Assembly: GCA_035478595.1 (NCBI GenBank)
Contig: DATIJL010000016.1
Coordinates: 1 to 64,000, forward strand
Length of the DNA: 64,000 nt
From: Candidatus Chromulinivoraceae bacterium
GTDB taxonomy: Bacteria > Patescibacteriota > Saccharimonadia > Saccharimonadales > Saccharimonadaceae
Reading direction: 5' to 3'
The notes beneath the pieces were generated by a model. The model did no database searches. It was given only the letters and a program-made list of their open reading frames with translations, and was not told where the DNA came from. Each line of letters starts with the position of its first letter. The stretch's first letter is position 1. Both the position numbers and the translations under genes were made by a program. Positions 43,461 through 51,918 of this stretch are shown here, one piece after another.

Positions 43461-44924
43461 CTATTCTTCGATGCTTACCTCTTCTCCTCCACCCATAATA
43501 GCAGCTACTGCGGCTGCTGTGCTATCTTTTGGCGGCGGCGGTGTTCCAATTGTCTCTATAAGTGGGTCACCAGCTCCCGTTTGCTCGAGTGCGACAGTCA
43601 AGTTAGCGCGGTACTTTGCATCGTCCAACTTCTTTTTATAGAAGTTATTGACGGTATAAAGAATTAGCTTATCATCGGCCACTTCGTAACTGCACCTTGC
43701 AAGTACGCTATGGATCGCCACGAAGTTTTGATGTGTGTATTCAAGGACTGCATTCCAGTCGAGGTTTTCAAGGTGAGATTCGCCTTGTAGTTTAGGCACA
43801 TCTGGCGAGGTTACCGACGGTGATGGTTTAGCTGGCTCGCGGGGCGTTTTACTCGCCGGAATTTGGCTTACCATGGGTTTAACAGAAGGCGTTGGCCGAA
43901 CGGCCTGACGTTCGAGCTCTTTAACGGGCGCACTAATTTCAGGCATTGGCGATGCAAGCGCGACAGATTTTGGTTTAGGCGCGGCATGAGTAGCCAGTAC
44001 GGTTAAAAGTTTAATACTTGGCTGTGATGATTTAGCCACTTCGAGTAGTTGGTCGAGTAGCGGCAGCAGCTGTGGTTTTTCGGCAATTTGCATACGAACA
44101 GTCTGAATAAGCTGACTTACGAGGACGCTTGGCTGAATGCCACTTTGTTCACCTGCATCCACCAGCGCTACGATCGCAGTGATGTCACGAGCCTCGTAGG
44201 CTGCGAGTAGTTTTTCAACGTGTTCGGCTGGCGCTAGGCCAAGCGCCTCTTCTACGAGTTGCATGGTGATGCCGGTTTTCTCATCAGCAAGACCTTGCAA
44301 TTGGTCGAGCAGACTTATGCTATCACGAAAACTGCCATCTCCACGCCGTGCAATGATCTCAAGAGCTCCCTCGTCGATTTTTATACCTTCTTCTTTTGCG
44401 ATGTAGGCGAGATGTTTTTTTGCAACTACTGGTGTTATAGCTCTAAGACTAAAGCGCTGCGTGCGGCTAATTATAGTTGCAGGCAGCTTATCTGCATCGG
44501 TTGTAGCTAGGATAAAAACAGCATGCTCAGGCGGCTCTTCGAGGGTTTTAAGGAGTGCATTAAATGCAGCCTTGGAAAGCATGTGCACCTCGTCGATGAT
44601 GTAGACTTTCTTGAGAGCTGAAACAGGTGCGATTTGTACTTTTTCTCGCAGATCTCGAACATCTTCAACTCCATTATTACTTGCAGCATCGATCTCAATA
44701 ATATCAAGATTCGTTTCATCTTCGTCATAGGGTAGTTTATTAATTTCGTATGCCAAAATACGGGCTATGGATGTTTTACCAACACCCCGAGGGCCTGTTA
44801 AAAGATATGCGTGAGCAATTCGGCCGGCGGCAAGCGAGCGCTCTAAAATATCGGTGACATGTTTTTGCCCCTCGACATCAGCTAATTTGCGGCTGCGATA
44901 TTTACGATACAACGCTTTTGACAC
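43461..44924 (-). CDS. dnaX: DNA polymerase III gamma/tau subunit lacking the zinc module
   Basis: 487 residues, GTG start with GAGGGG upstream. Walker A LTGPRGVGKTSIARILAYE, IIEIDAASNNGVEDVRDLRE, Walker B YIIDEVHMLSKAAFNALLKT and sensor ATTDADKLP-ATIISR are present. In other bacteria the stretch after Walker A holds four zinc-binding Cys. Here it is replaced by EINKLPYDEDETN, with no Cys. A Pro/Ser linker (about 330-395) and a small C-terminal domain follow. It loads the sliding clamp. Confidence 0.94.
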   Translation of the reverse strand: MSKALYRKYRSRKLADVEGQKHVTDILERSLAAGRIAHAYLLTGPRGVGKTSIARILAYEINKLPYDEDETNLDIIEIDAASNNGVEDVRDLREKVQIAPVSALKKVYIIDEVHMLSKAAFNALLKTLEEPPEHAVFILATTDADKLPATIISRTQRFSLRAITPVVAKKHLAYIAKEEGIKIDEGALEIIARRGDGSFRDSISLLDQLQGLADEKTGITMQLVEEALGLAPAEHVEKLLAAYEARDITAIVALVDAGEQSGIQPSVLVSQLIQTVRMQIAEKPQLLPLLDQLLEVAKSSQPSIKLLTVLATHAAPKPKSVALASPMPEISAPVKELERQAVRPTPSVKPMVSQIPASKTPREPAKPSPSVTSPDVPKLQGESHLENLDWNAVLEYTHQNFVAIHSVLARCSYEVADDKLILYTVNNFYKKKLDDAKYRANLTVALEQTGAGDPLIETIGTPPPPKDSTAAAVAAIMGGGEEVSIEE

Positions 44925-44994
44925 TGTTTGTTTCCCCTCACGTTTCTGGTTCTATTGTACGCTGTTTGTGTTGAATAATTTGTTGTCGTTTTTA

Positions 44995-45882
44995 TTAAAA
45001 AAGTGATATCTGTCGAGCTGGAAGATCAAGTGACAGTTCTGTGTCAGTGATCTCTACATGGTGGCCGATGAACTTTTTAAGGGGCAGAAAAACTGGCGTA
45101 TCTTTATAATCGCAAAAAAGTAGAGATCCGAGCATACCGGTACATCTGCCTGTTAGTAGCTGCTGATCAATAGAGCAAAAGCTTTGAGTGAGGTCAGGCT
45201 GTGTGTTTGGGAAAAAACTAGTATCTAGATCATGCACCTCACTGTCTGCAAACGAAACATGCAGTTGTTCTTCAATACGACTACGGGTCTGTTTGAGATC
45301 ACCCTCACCCTTTTTGTGGTCGTATGGTATTTCTAGTAGAGATAGCTTTTTCCTCAGTTGCAATGTTTCGGCAATGCCAGGCATACTCGCAATCTTAGCT
45401 TCGTATTGCCTAGCGATATGAGCAGACGGAAATGTATCTAAAATAAGTGCATCGCGAGCGCCCTGCTCCAAAAGTCGCGATCGCTCGCGTTTAGCATGTG
45501 AGATACCAACCTTAACAACATCGTCGCCAAAACGCGCAAGATATAAAATGTGTGGCTCTTTGTTGCGAGCTTCTTGCTGTTCAGAAACCGTGCTGGCATT
45601 GTAAAACGCCGGATTAAACCCAGTCCTAGTTTGGCAAGCTGGACATTGCTCATATTTATTCTCAACGACATGACTATCAGGGCAGCTAAAGCGTTCACCG
45701 GTGGTAATATCACGCCAGCCCGTGCAGTGCCGCTGCGAAGTGTCAAAACGCATAGCTATCCTTTGACCGAGCGGCTCGAAGTCAATGAAGGAATTGCCTT
45801 TTTGAAACGAAATGATAGGTTTCTCGTCACGTGAGAAACCTACATGTGTTAACAAATAATCGCCCACCTCAGGCATCTTCAA
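44995..45882 (-). CDS. DUF2797 family protein
   Basis: 295 residues. GRRHCTGW-like RHCTGWRDITTGERFSCPDS and EQCPACQTRTGFNPAF give a Cys-rich zinc-ribbon-like part. HILYLARFGDDVVKVGISHA is the GIY-YIG-like core of DUF2797. The family is uncharacterised; a nuclease or nucleic-acid-binding role is possible. It lies 7 bases after the 45890 gene and likely shares its transcript. Confidence 0.85.
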   Translation of the reverse strand: MKMPEVGDYLLTHVGFSRDEKPIISFQKGNSFIDFEPLGQRIAMRFDTSQRHCTGWRDITTGERFSCPDSHVVENKYEQCPACQTRTGFNPAFYNASTVSEQQEARNKEPHILYLARFGDDVVKVGISHAKRERSRLLEQGARDALILDTFPSAHIARQYEAKIASMPGIAETLQLRKKLSLLEIPYDHKKGEGDLKQTRSRIEEQLHVSFADSEVHDLDTSFFPNTQPDLTQSFCSIDQQLLTGRCTGMLGSLLFCDYKDTPVFLPLKKFIGHHVEITDTELSLDLPARQISLF

Positions 45883-45889
45883 TCCTCTT

Positions 45890-46405
45890 CTAGAGTGCTG
45901 CTTCGACAGCAGCCCAGGTAGCTTCTGGATTATCTTCAGGAACGATGATAGTAACCTGGTCGCCGATGTTGATACGGAAGTACGTTACGCTAGCAAGGAG
46001 AATACGGTATTCGCGACCATTCGTCTCGACGTAGTAAGCACCATCGTGTTGTACAAGTGTACCAATGATTTGTCTTCGCTCAACGGGGCCGATTTGCTTG
46101 TAGATAAAACCGCCATCATCTGCGATAGTCAGCTTAAGGATGTCGCCCTCAACCAACTTAGATTTGCTGGCGTAGTTTGCTGGTACTGGATAGCTTTTGC
46201 CATCTGGCCCGATCATAATTTGACCATCAAAGACACCCTCGACGATTTTACCGCTGACTTCTTCTTGGCTGTTGCGTGGAGTTACAATGGTGCCGTCATC
46301 ACCGACGATACTAATAAGTAGCTCCTTTGCGGCCGCTAGGTTTGTTTCTGCCTCTTGAATAAGCGATCGTAGCCGCTTGACTTGTTTTTCGGGTAATTCA
46401 GACAT
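45890..46405 (-). CDS. Conserved-looking hypothetical protein with coiled coil and beta domain
   Basis: 171 residues from ATG 46405 (AAAGGAA upstream). A helical coiled-coil start (residues 1-35, RSLIQEAETNLAAAKELL) precedes a beta-rich domain with GKIVEGVFDGQIMIGPDGKS, PANYASKSKLVEGDILKLTI and a C-terminal strand region NIGDQVTIIVPE. The middle resembles OB- or KOW-like ribbons, so RNA or ribosome binding is conceivable. No named family was recognised. Confidence 0.6.
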   Translation of the reverse strand: MSELPEKQVKRLRSLIQEAETNLAAAKELLISIVGDDGTIVTPRNSQEEVSGKIVEGVFDGQIMIGPDGKSYPVPANYASKSKLVEGDILKLTIADDGGFIYKQIGPVERRQIIGTLVQHDGAYYVETNGREYRILLASVTYFRINIGDQVTIIVPEDNPEATWAAVEAAL

Positions 46406-46485
46406 GGTAACTCGCAATTTCCTTTGTCTATTTTTGTGTAGTATTACCCCTATATATACCAGCCACAATGCTACCTGTCAAATGT

Positions 46486-47004
46486 TTAGGTGTGCGTCCA
46501 GGACTGCCAGGTGTTTGGGGCGGACATTCCCGCGGAGCCAAGTCCAATATTGGAGCCGAGCGCGCTACAGAGCGTGGTTGCGTTAGAGAAGCTATTTTTT
46601 GTCAGTATAGTATTATTCACAAAACCATCTTGCGTCATCAAGAATATAGTATCAGCCTTACTGAGCGCGGCAATATAATACGACTGATAGTCGGAAGTGT
46701 TTACGCAATATACAAAGTTGACCGCGGTCGTTACATCGTAGGCGCCTTTAGTAGCCTTTATGTTAAGCGGGCTGAGATCGGTACTTGTTTGTGGAAAATA
46801 ATGAGTAGTTGAAGTACTTACACGGAATGACTCAAGCAGGCCTGTCGAGTTATCTAGGTCTGACTGAACGGACGCATCGTAACCACTATTCTGTACATTA
46901 CCGTATACAACCAGAGTTATGGACGCCAAGATAACAATTATAGAGATAACTATAAGTATCTCGACGATAGTAAATCCGTTTTGAGCGGCGCGTATAGTAC
47001 TCAT
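46486..47004 (-). CDS. Type IV pilin-like prepilin
   Basis: 172 residues from ATG 47004, ten bases after TACAAT (an ATG at 47016 overlaps that box). The prepilin site is AAQNG-FTIVEILIVISIIVIL, then VYGNVQNSGYDASVQSDLDN. Two Cys (FVYCVNTSD and TTLCSALGS) may form a disulphide in the head. This is the second pilin of the window; its head is unlike that at 29811, so they may be different pilin types. Confidence 0.87.
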   Translation of the reverse strand: MSTIRAAQNGFTIVEILIVISIIVILASITLVVYGNVQNSGYDASVQSDLDNSTGLLESFRVSTSTTHYFPQTSTDLSPLNIKATKGAYDVTTAVNFVYCVNTSDYQSYYIAALSKADTIFLMTQDGFVNNTILTKNSFSNATTLCSALGSNIGLGSAGMSAPNTWQSWTHT

Positions 47005-47087
47005 GCTTTTTATCATTGTAGCATACAAAAGTTATTCAGTTTTCCACATTATTTTAAGGGGTAGTTTTGTAAACGTTGTCATTTTTA

Positions 47088-48137
47088 TCATGACTGCCAG
47101 ATAGCTCCGGGCGCATCATTTCGCCCTGTTCCGACGACGGCAATCAGTTCACCTGGATATGCCTTGGTTATTTTTGAGAGTCCAGCTACGGCAACAAGAG
47201 TTGTAGGTTCGAACGGTACAAAACTGGAGCAACGATCGAGTTTGCGGTAATGAATTTCTTCTAAATAATCTTCTACAACTGCCGTTACTTCATCGTCGTC
47301 TACTTTCCATAACGTGGTATTTGGAAAGGTTTGGTAGGCATCGAGTGTTCGCTCAGCTGTTCTTTTTACCGCGGAACCTCCATATCGTGTATTGGGATGT
47401 GTCGCATCGACAACCGCGCCAACCTCTGCACTGCGTGATAAACTATTGCTGCCTTGTGCCTCGACACCATGGACTGTGATGTTAGCTCCAAGCTCCCTGA
47501 AACGCTCGGCAACGCCACGAAATAGACCGCCTCCGCCGACAGGCAATACTACGTGTCGAAGATCCAGGTTTGACTCCAGGGCACTGCCGTAGATATCGTC
47601 AGCCAGCGTACCTTGGCCTGCAGATACGAGCGGGTCGTCAAACGGATGGACAACTTCACCGAGCTGTTCGGCGCTTGCATGCGCCCATGTGAGGCTTTCG
47701 TCAAAGCTGTCGCCAACTACATGGAGGTTAAAGCCGGGAGTGTCGCCCCACAATTGTTTAGCGCCCTCTTTCTTACTCATCGGAGCTGATGTTGGTACAA
47801 CACCATGAACTCTCATTCCTAAAATCTTTCCGGCCATAACAGCCCCACGTAAATGGTTACCCGCAGAGGGCACGGTGACAGACTCGACACCTTGTTCTTT
47901 CAATACAGACATGGCATTGTAAGCCCCACGCCACTTAAACGTCCGTGCATAGTTGGCTGCAGCATCGGCAAGGTAAAGGCCGGACGCTCCAAGCCTATGC
48001 GTGTAGAGGGAAAACTCACGGTCTAGCTCGGTAAGTTCAAACTGCTCGCCCATTTCTTCGCGACGATTATCGATCGTGGCATATGCTTCTTCACCCATAC
48101 TTGCTCGGTATGTCTGGCGCTCAAGTGCTATGGTCAT
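47088..48137 (-). CDS. Threonine dehydratase-like PLP enzyme (fold type II)
   Basis: 349 residues, no regulatory C-terminal ACT-like domain. RTFKWRGAYNAMSVL carries the PLP Lys in the FKxRGA context of IlvA/TdcB; VPSAGNHLRGAVMAGKILG is the SxGNHxxG ring, and VLPVGGGGLFRGVAE the phosphate-binding Gly loop. The expected reaction is L-threonine to 2-oxobutanoate plus ammonia, first step toward isoleucine, or catabolic deamination. The ribosome site AAGGAGA follows a predicted attenuator and an isoleucine-rich leader ORF, which argues for a link to isoleucine. No further ilv genes are in view. Confidence 0.87.
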   Translation of the reverse strand: MTIALERQTYRASMGEEAYATIDNRREEMGEQFELTELDREFSLYTHRLGASGLYLADAAANYARTFKWRGAYNAMSVLKEQGVESVTVPSAGNHLRGAVMAGKILGMRVHGVVPTSAPMSKKEGAKQLWGDTPGFNLHVVGDSFDESLTWAHASAEQLGEVVHPFDDPLVSAGQGTLADDIYGSALESNLDLRHVVLPVGGGGLFRGVAERFRELGANITVHGVEAQGSNSLSRSAEVGAVVDATHPNTRYGGSAVKRTAERTLDAYQTFPNTTLWKVDDDEVTAVVEDYLEEIHYRKLDRCSSFVPFEPTTLVAVAGLSKITKAYPGELIAVVGTGRNDAPGAIWQS

Positions 48138-48163
48138 GGTATCTCCTTCTTAGACAACAAAAA

Positions 48164-48185
48164 ACTCCGGCTCAGCGGCCGGAGT
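48164..48185 (-). terminator. Attenuator terminator before threonine dehydratase gene
   Basis: ACTCCGGC (48178-48185) pairs perfectly with GCCGGAGT (48164-48171) on the minus strand, 6-base loop, then a run of six T. It ends only 21 bases before the start codon and 11 bases before the ribosome site. Transcription must read through it to express the gene. Confidence 0.85.
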
Positions 48186-48219
48186 GCTCGTGTATCTTCT
48201 AATATTTATATATGAGCAA

Positions 48220-48279
48220 TCAGCACCGCGTAGATGGCGGAATAATAATGCTGATAATAATTTGTTGGTTAGTGCTCAC
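48220..48279 (-). CDS. Isoleucine-rich attenuator leader peptide
   Basis: Nineteen codons from GTG 48279 to TGA: MSTNQQIIISIIIPPSTRC. Six of 19 codons are Ile, in two triplets (ATT ATT ATC and ATT ATT ATT). Seven codons follow the second triplet before the stop. CCGCC in the Pro codons (48236-48240) can pair with GCGGTGCT (48222-48229), which in turn can pair with AGCACTCCGG (48179-48188), the left arm of the terminator. This is the classic 1:2 / 2:3 / 3:4 attenuation layout. The GTG lies 8 bases after the -10 box, so it is at or next to the mRNA 5' end. Confidence 0.75.
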   Translation of the reverse strand: MSTNQQIIISIIIPPSTRC

Positions 48280-48287
48280 TGGTAGAT

Positions 48288-48316
48288 AGTATATCGGCTA
48301 ATAATATTGATTGCAA
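48288..48316 (-). promoter_or_regulatory. Promoter of attenuated threonine dehydratase unit
   Basis: TTGCAA (48311-48316), 17-base spacer, TATACT (48288-48293). The predicted transcription start is about 48281, within two bases of the leader-peptide GTG. Confidence 0.75.
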
Positions 48317-48324
48317 ATAAAGCA

Positions 48325-48347
48325 GCCGTCTACGCAAGGTAAACGGC
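48325..48347 (-). terminator. Probable terminator of rplJ-rplL
   Basis: GCCGTTTAC (48339-48347) pairs with GTAGACGGC (48325-48333) with one G.T, 5-base loop, followed by TGCTTTATTTG. It separates rplL from the threonine dehydratase promoter, whose -35 begins 9 bases further on. Confidence 0.6.
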
Positions 48348-48383
48348 CGTTCTATGATTGGTTGTAATTCGGTCAGAATAAAA

Positions 48384-48758
48384 TTAGCTGAGTTCGACAG
48401 TTGCGCCAGCTTCTTCGAGTTGCTTCTTAGCAGCTTCGGCGTCGTCTTTAGTAACCTTCTCTTTGATAACGCTTGGAACGTCGTCAACGAGGGCTTTTGC
48501 CTCACCAAGGCCAAGGCCGGTGATTTCTTTAACTGCCTTGATGACAGCAACTTTCTGAGCACCTGCGTCCTTGAGGTTAACAGTGAACTCAGTTTTTTCG
48601 TCTTCAGCAGCACCAGCTTCAGCTGGAGCGGCTACGGCAACAGCAGCTGCAGCAGCTGGCTCGATGCCATATTCATCCTTAAGGATAGTTTTGAGGTCAT
48701 TAACCTCGAGTACAGTAAGCTTAGTAAGCTCTTCTGCAAGCTTTTTAATATCAGCCAT
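48384..48758 (-). CDS. rplL: Ribosomal protein bL12 (L7/L12)
   Basis: 124 residues. N-terminal dimerisation part [20 protein letters not shown], Ala-rich hinge, and C-terminal domain [20 protein letters not shown] and [15 protein letters not shown]. It forms the ribosomal stalk with L10 and recruits translation factors. It lies 58 bases after rplJ in the same transcript. Confidence 0.97.
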   Translation of the reverse strand: MADIKKLAEELTKLTVLEVNDLKTILKDEYGIEPAAAAAVAVAAPAEAGAAEDEKTEFTVNLKDAGAQKVAVIKAVKEITGLGLGEAKALVDDVPSVIKEKVTKDDAEAAKKQLEEAGATVELS

Positions 48759-48816
48759 AGTAGACTCCTTGATTTAGTATCCGGTTATATGAATATAACC
48801 GGATGAATTAACTTGA

Positions 48817-49341
48817 TTAACTGGTTGCTTTTGCTTCAATGCCATCAAGCAACGCGTGTAGGTTGCCAGATAGTGCATTGGTAACATCGTGAACTGGTGA
48901 AAGCAGTTGTGATACCACTTGGCCGATAAGTTGGTTCTTGCTAGGTAGACCAGCAAGTGCCGTAACCTCTGCAGCACTCAAGAGTGCACCTTCACCTGAG
49001 AAAGCACCAACAAATTCAAGAGCTGGGTGTGTTTTTGCAAACGCACTCAAAACTTGTGCTGGAGCTACCTCGTCTTCACTGCTAATTGCGTAAAGCAACT
49101 GGCCTGTGAGTGATGAAGTGTCGGTATTTTTGTACGTATCGTTTGAGCCAAGAGCGACGCGGACAAGACGGTTTTTAGCCACCTTGATCGTTACGCCAAC
49201 TTCGCGTGCTTGCGCACGAAGAGCTTGGATATCAGCAACGCTTAAGCCCTGATACTGTGCGAACACAGCCATCTTAGAGCCTGCAAGTGCCTCACTCATT
49301 TCAGCAACCAAAGTGTTCTTTTTATCGCGTGAAATTGCCAT
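48817..49341 (-). CDS. rplJ: Ribosomal protein uL10
   Basis: 174 residues. AGSKMAVFAQYQGLSVADIQ, VTIKVAKNRLVRVAL and a C-terminal helix that binds L12 identify L10. It anchors the stalk on 23S rRNA. L10 with L12 commonly represses its own operon by binding the mRNA leader; a matching leader is present at 49342-49538. Unlike in most bacteria, rplK and rplA are not next to it but lie 4-14 kb away. Confidence 0.96.
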   Translation of the reverse strand: MAISRDKKNTLVAEMSEALAGSKMAVFAQYQGLSVADIQALRAQAREVGVTIKVAKNRLVRVALGSNDTYKNTDTSSLTGQLLYAISSEDEVAPAQVLSAFAKTHPALEFVGAFSGEGALLSAAEVTALAGLPSKNQLIGQVVSQLLSPVHDVTNALSGNLHALLDGIEAKATS

Positions 49342-49538
49342 AAAAACCTTTCTTTAGTTGTGCCCCGAAGGGTTTTAATTTTTCTGACCGAATTGTCAAC
49401 GTACGGTAATGAGAGGCTCAAAGAAATGAAAAAAGTCTTTGATTCTCGCATTACCAAAGACTTGACTCGAAATGTTTATTTCATTCCTCGGTAGCATGAT
49501 TAAGTGATACTTCACCGCTACTGTCTCTGGCAATGTCT
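49342..49538 (-). promoter_or_regulatory. L10 leader with attenuator
   Basis: About 195-base leader. GACAGTAGC...GCTACCGAGGAATGAAA (within 49479-49525) matches the style of the L10-binding kink-turn hairpin of rplJ leaders. Downstream, AAGTCTTTG/CAAAGACTT (49433-49441 with 49455-49463) plus a T-tract forms a terminator. The sequence TCTCATTACC (49406-49415) can pair with GGTAATGcGAGA in its loop, giving a competing structure. It ends with the rplJ ribosome region AGAAAGG. Confidence 0.75.
49433..49463 (-). terminator. Attenuator terminator in rplJ leader
   Basis: Perfect 9-bp stem AAGTCTTTG/CAAAGACTT with 13-base loop followed by TTTTTTC on the minus strand, 90 bases before rplJ. Confidence 0.8.
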
Positions 49539-49544
49539 ATCTGT

Positions 49545-49574
49545 AGTGTAGCAAACAACCTGTGAAAATGTCAA
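49545..49574 (-). promoter_or_regulatory. rplJ-rplL promoter
   Basis: TTGACA (49569-49574), 18-base spacer, TACACT (49545-49550). The predicted start is about 49538, giving the long leader used for L10 control. Confidence 0.75.
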
Positions 49575-49637
49575 CAGTTTTTGCGAACTGAGCATTAATT
49601 GTTAATTTACGAGTTTTATGGTATAATAAACGGTCGA

Positions 49638-50534
49638 ATGAAAGAAAAGCAACCCCAGCATCCGGTTTCACGGAAAGAACGCTCCGAGTATGGAGCTGTT
49701 CCACTTGAACCTTGGACGGCCGTTGAAGAAGAAGGTAGTTGGCTTCGTAAAAAACGTCAAACCTATTTGGCGGCATCTGTTCTTCGTATCAGCGGACGTA
49801 TCGATGCAGCCATGGATGCCGCGGTGAATCAGTATGACTGGGTTGATTCACCTGATCTCTCGCGTGAACTTCGCAGTTTGGTCGAATCTTCACTCTATGA
49901 CTCACAACGGCGTCGGCTTGAGCTTAACCCTGGCGCACTTCAACGTGGTTCGGTAGATGAAGAGGACGCCCGCTACGAAAAAGCTAAGAACGGCACCGCG
50001 ACGCCCGCCGAACTCCTGGCTCTGCTTATGGAATATCCAAAATTAGAGTCTGTGGAGCTTGCTAAACTGTCTCACCCACTTGATTTCCAGGCAACTCAAG
50101 AAATGGATGACGAGGTGATGTACTCTCTTGCTTGGATGGGTTTTGATTTTCTGGACGAACCCGGTCGCTATAAAACAAAAAGTTATAAGGCAGAACTTCC
50201 TGTGGCTACAGTGCTGCGTAAACAAACAATCGCCGAACATCAAACGGACAGCGGTATATTGCAAGTGGTGCAGCGTCGCGCTTTCCTGGTGCGCGGTGAC
50301 AAGGAGGCTCGTGCCGACAATGACATATATCTTGATCGTATGTTGCATGACCCAGAGGGGCACGCTCGGATTTATAAAAAGATTGAAGGTTGGTATCCAT
50401 ACGCTAAACTTCTTCCTGTCGAGAACGAACGTTCACGCAAGTGGCTTCAGCCGCTTGCGACATCATATTATGCCAAGTACGTTGATGAACCGTCTGCTAC
50501 TGAAAATCTCTCAGGCAGCAACTCGAGCTCTTAA
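49638..50534 (+). CDS. Hypothetical protein, unrecognised
   Basis: 298 residues from ATG 49638. TTGTTA-17-TATAAT ends 10 bases before it, so the longer open frame from 49599 is excluded. The protein is highly charged and helical, with no signal peptide or membrane segment. It has an N-terminal basic stretch (SWLRKKRQTYLAASVLRISG) and a Ser-rich tail. No family can be named. It is divergent from rplJ and its 3' end overlaps tmk by 4 bases. Confidence 0.7.
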   Translation: MKEKQPQHPVSRKERSEYGAVPLEPWTAVEEEGSWLRKKRQTYLAASVLRISGRIDAAMDAAVNQYDWVDSPDLSRELRSLVESSLYDSQRRRLELNPGALQRGSVDEEDARYEKAKNGTATPAELLALLMEYPKLESVELAKLSHPLDFQATQEMDDEVMYSLAWMGFDFLDEPGRYKTKSYKAELPVATVLRKQTIAEHQTDSGILQVVQRRAFLVRGDKEARADNDIYLDRMLHDPEGHARIYKKIEGWYPYAKLLPVENERSRKWLQPLATSYYAKYVDEPSATENLSGSNSSS

Positions 50535-51199
50535 ATAAGTTGTACTTCCTCGAGCTTTTGAATGATACGTGCGTGCACTTCATCAATGCTACCCCCTGCA
50601 GAAATACGAGCACTTGCGGGCATATCTTGTCCATCTACGGTGTGGCGTTTAGCAACCATTTGACCTGCTTCAGCATACCCTTTTTGTAGTAAACTCTGAA
50701 ATTCATCAGGTTTTGATTCAAAGTAATCCTTGGCGCTCGTTCCTCGCCGTGCAAGCATTTGCTGGTGTTGTTGTTCGGGTACGTATAGGAGTGCGGTGAA
50801 GGTGGGCTCTATGTATTCATTAGGTAACCATTTTTTTGTTTCATCACGAATTACCTCCGCTCCCATGCCGCATGCTACTCCTTGGTATGCGACTGAAGAA
50901 AGCCAGTTTCGATCAGCGACGATAACTACTCCATCACGGAGTGCCGGCTCAATGACCTGGCGATAGACCTCAAGGCGGTTAGCAGTAAAGAGTAGCAAAT
51001 CTGTTGAAGGCTCACGTGTAAGATCACGGTTTTTTATGATCTTTTCTAGTTCAAGCCCCATTGGCGTCTCGCCCGGCTCATGTACGTAACGACTTTTAAG
51101 ACCGCGCCTAGTTAGTTCATCGACAAGAATCTGTGCCTGGGTAGTCTTGCCAGTTCCATCGGGACCCTCGATGACAAAATATTTGCCGAGCTCGCTCAT
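50531..51199 (-). CDS. tmk: Thymidylate kinase
   Basis: 222 residues. P-loop IEGPDGTGKTTQAQIL, DR(X) motif VIVADRNWLSSVAYQG, and LID region near QHQQMLARRGTSAKD. It phosphorylates dTMP to dTDP with ATP. The family DR-Y/W pattern and ARRG-type lid support Tmk over other nucleotide kinases. It overlaps the dcd stop by one base and completes the thyA-folA-dcd-tmk set. Confidence 0.9.
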   Translation of the reverse strand: MSELGKYFVIEGPDGTGKTTQAQILVDELTRRGLKSRYVHEPGETPMGLELEKIIKNRDLTREPSTDLLLFTANRLEVYRQVIEPALRDGVVIVADRNWLSSVAYQGVACGMGAEVIRDETKKWLPNEYIEPTFTALLYVPEQQHQQMLARRGTSAKDYFESKPDEFQSLLQKGYAEAGQMVAKRHTVDGQDMPASARISAGGSIDEVHARIIQKLEEVQLI

Positions 51200-51918
51200 T
51201 ACTTCAGTCCTCTAGGAAGGCCTTTGACAACTGGCGGCAATTTTCGCTTGTCTTTATAGGCGCGCGGAAGCATGTGTTCGGGCGACCAGGTAGCTATCAA
51301 CTCGTCGAGGTCGCTTGTGTGCTGGTATTTGCCACTCATACCGTCGCGGCCGTCACTGTATTCGCCGTCTACTGTGCCAGTGTGGTGAAAAATTACTTGC
51401 CCCATGCGTTCGCCAACCGGTAATACGACTGATTCGTGCTCGTTAAGGTTGTAAATCTCAAGTGTAATGCGATTAATATAGCCTGGGTCAATCCAGCCAG
51501 CATCGAAACAAACAGCTACTCCGTTACGTCCCCAGCTACTACGCGAACGTACTTCACTTGCGCCGCCATGTGCTCGAATACCCATGAATTCATGGGTGTG
51601 AGCTAAAATACGCTCGCCAGGTCGTAGGACGATAATAGGGTGATCCTCTGGAATATTAGCAAAGAGTTGATATCCGTGTTCTTCGCACCATTGTTTATGC
51701 GGCATGGCCTCAAGAGGACCCTTAAAATAGCGCTCAACATCACCTTGATCGAAAGGATTATACACCTTCGCCTGCTCTTGGTATTCTTGCTTATAAAAAT
51801 AATGTCCCAAAGTAAAGTCGAGGCTTGCCTCGCTAACATGAGCTTCGTTGTACGGCGTGCATACAATGGTACCACCGGCAATGGCGGCTTTAATTTCTGT
51901 GTTGCTGTAAACGCTCAT
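51199..51918 (-). CDS. dcd: dCTP deaminase
   Basis: 239 residues, about 45 longer than E. coli Dcd. Core SEVRSRSSWGRNGVAVCFDA, GWIDPGYINRITLEIYN (catalytic Glu in TLE) and VLPVGERMGQVIFHHTG match Dcd. It turns dCTP into dUTP, or into dUMP if bifunctional. No dUTPase is visible nearby, and thyA upstream needs dUMP. The extra residues form an insertion (about 50-85) and a basic tail. Confidence 0.9.
   Translation of the reverse strand: MSVYSNTEIKAAIAGGTIVCTPYNEAHVSEASLDFTLGHYFYKQEYQEQAKVYNPFDQGDVERYFKGPLEAMPHKQWCEEHGYQLFANIPEDHPIIVLRPGERILAHTHEFMGIRAHGGASEVRSRSSWGRNGVAVCFDAGWIDPGYINRITLEIYNLNEHESVVLPVGERMGQVIFHHTGTVDGEYSDGRDGMSGKYQHTSDLDELIATWSPEHMLPRAYKDKRKLPPVVKGLPRGLK

Noticed and set aside
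48269-48613. 114-codon Lys/Ser/Leu-rich frame overlapping rplL
   Set aside because: It is the alternative frame of the rplL hinge and C-terminal region.
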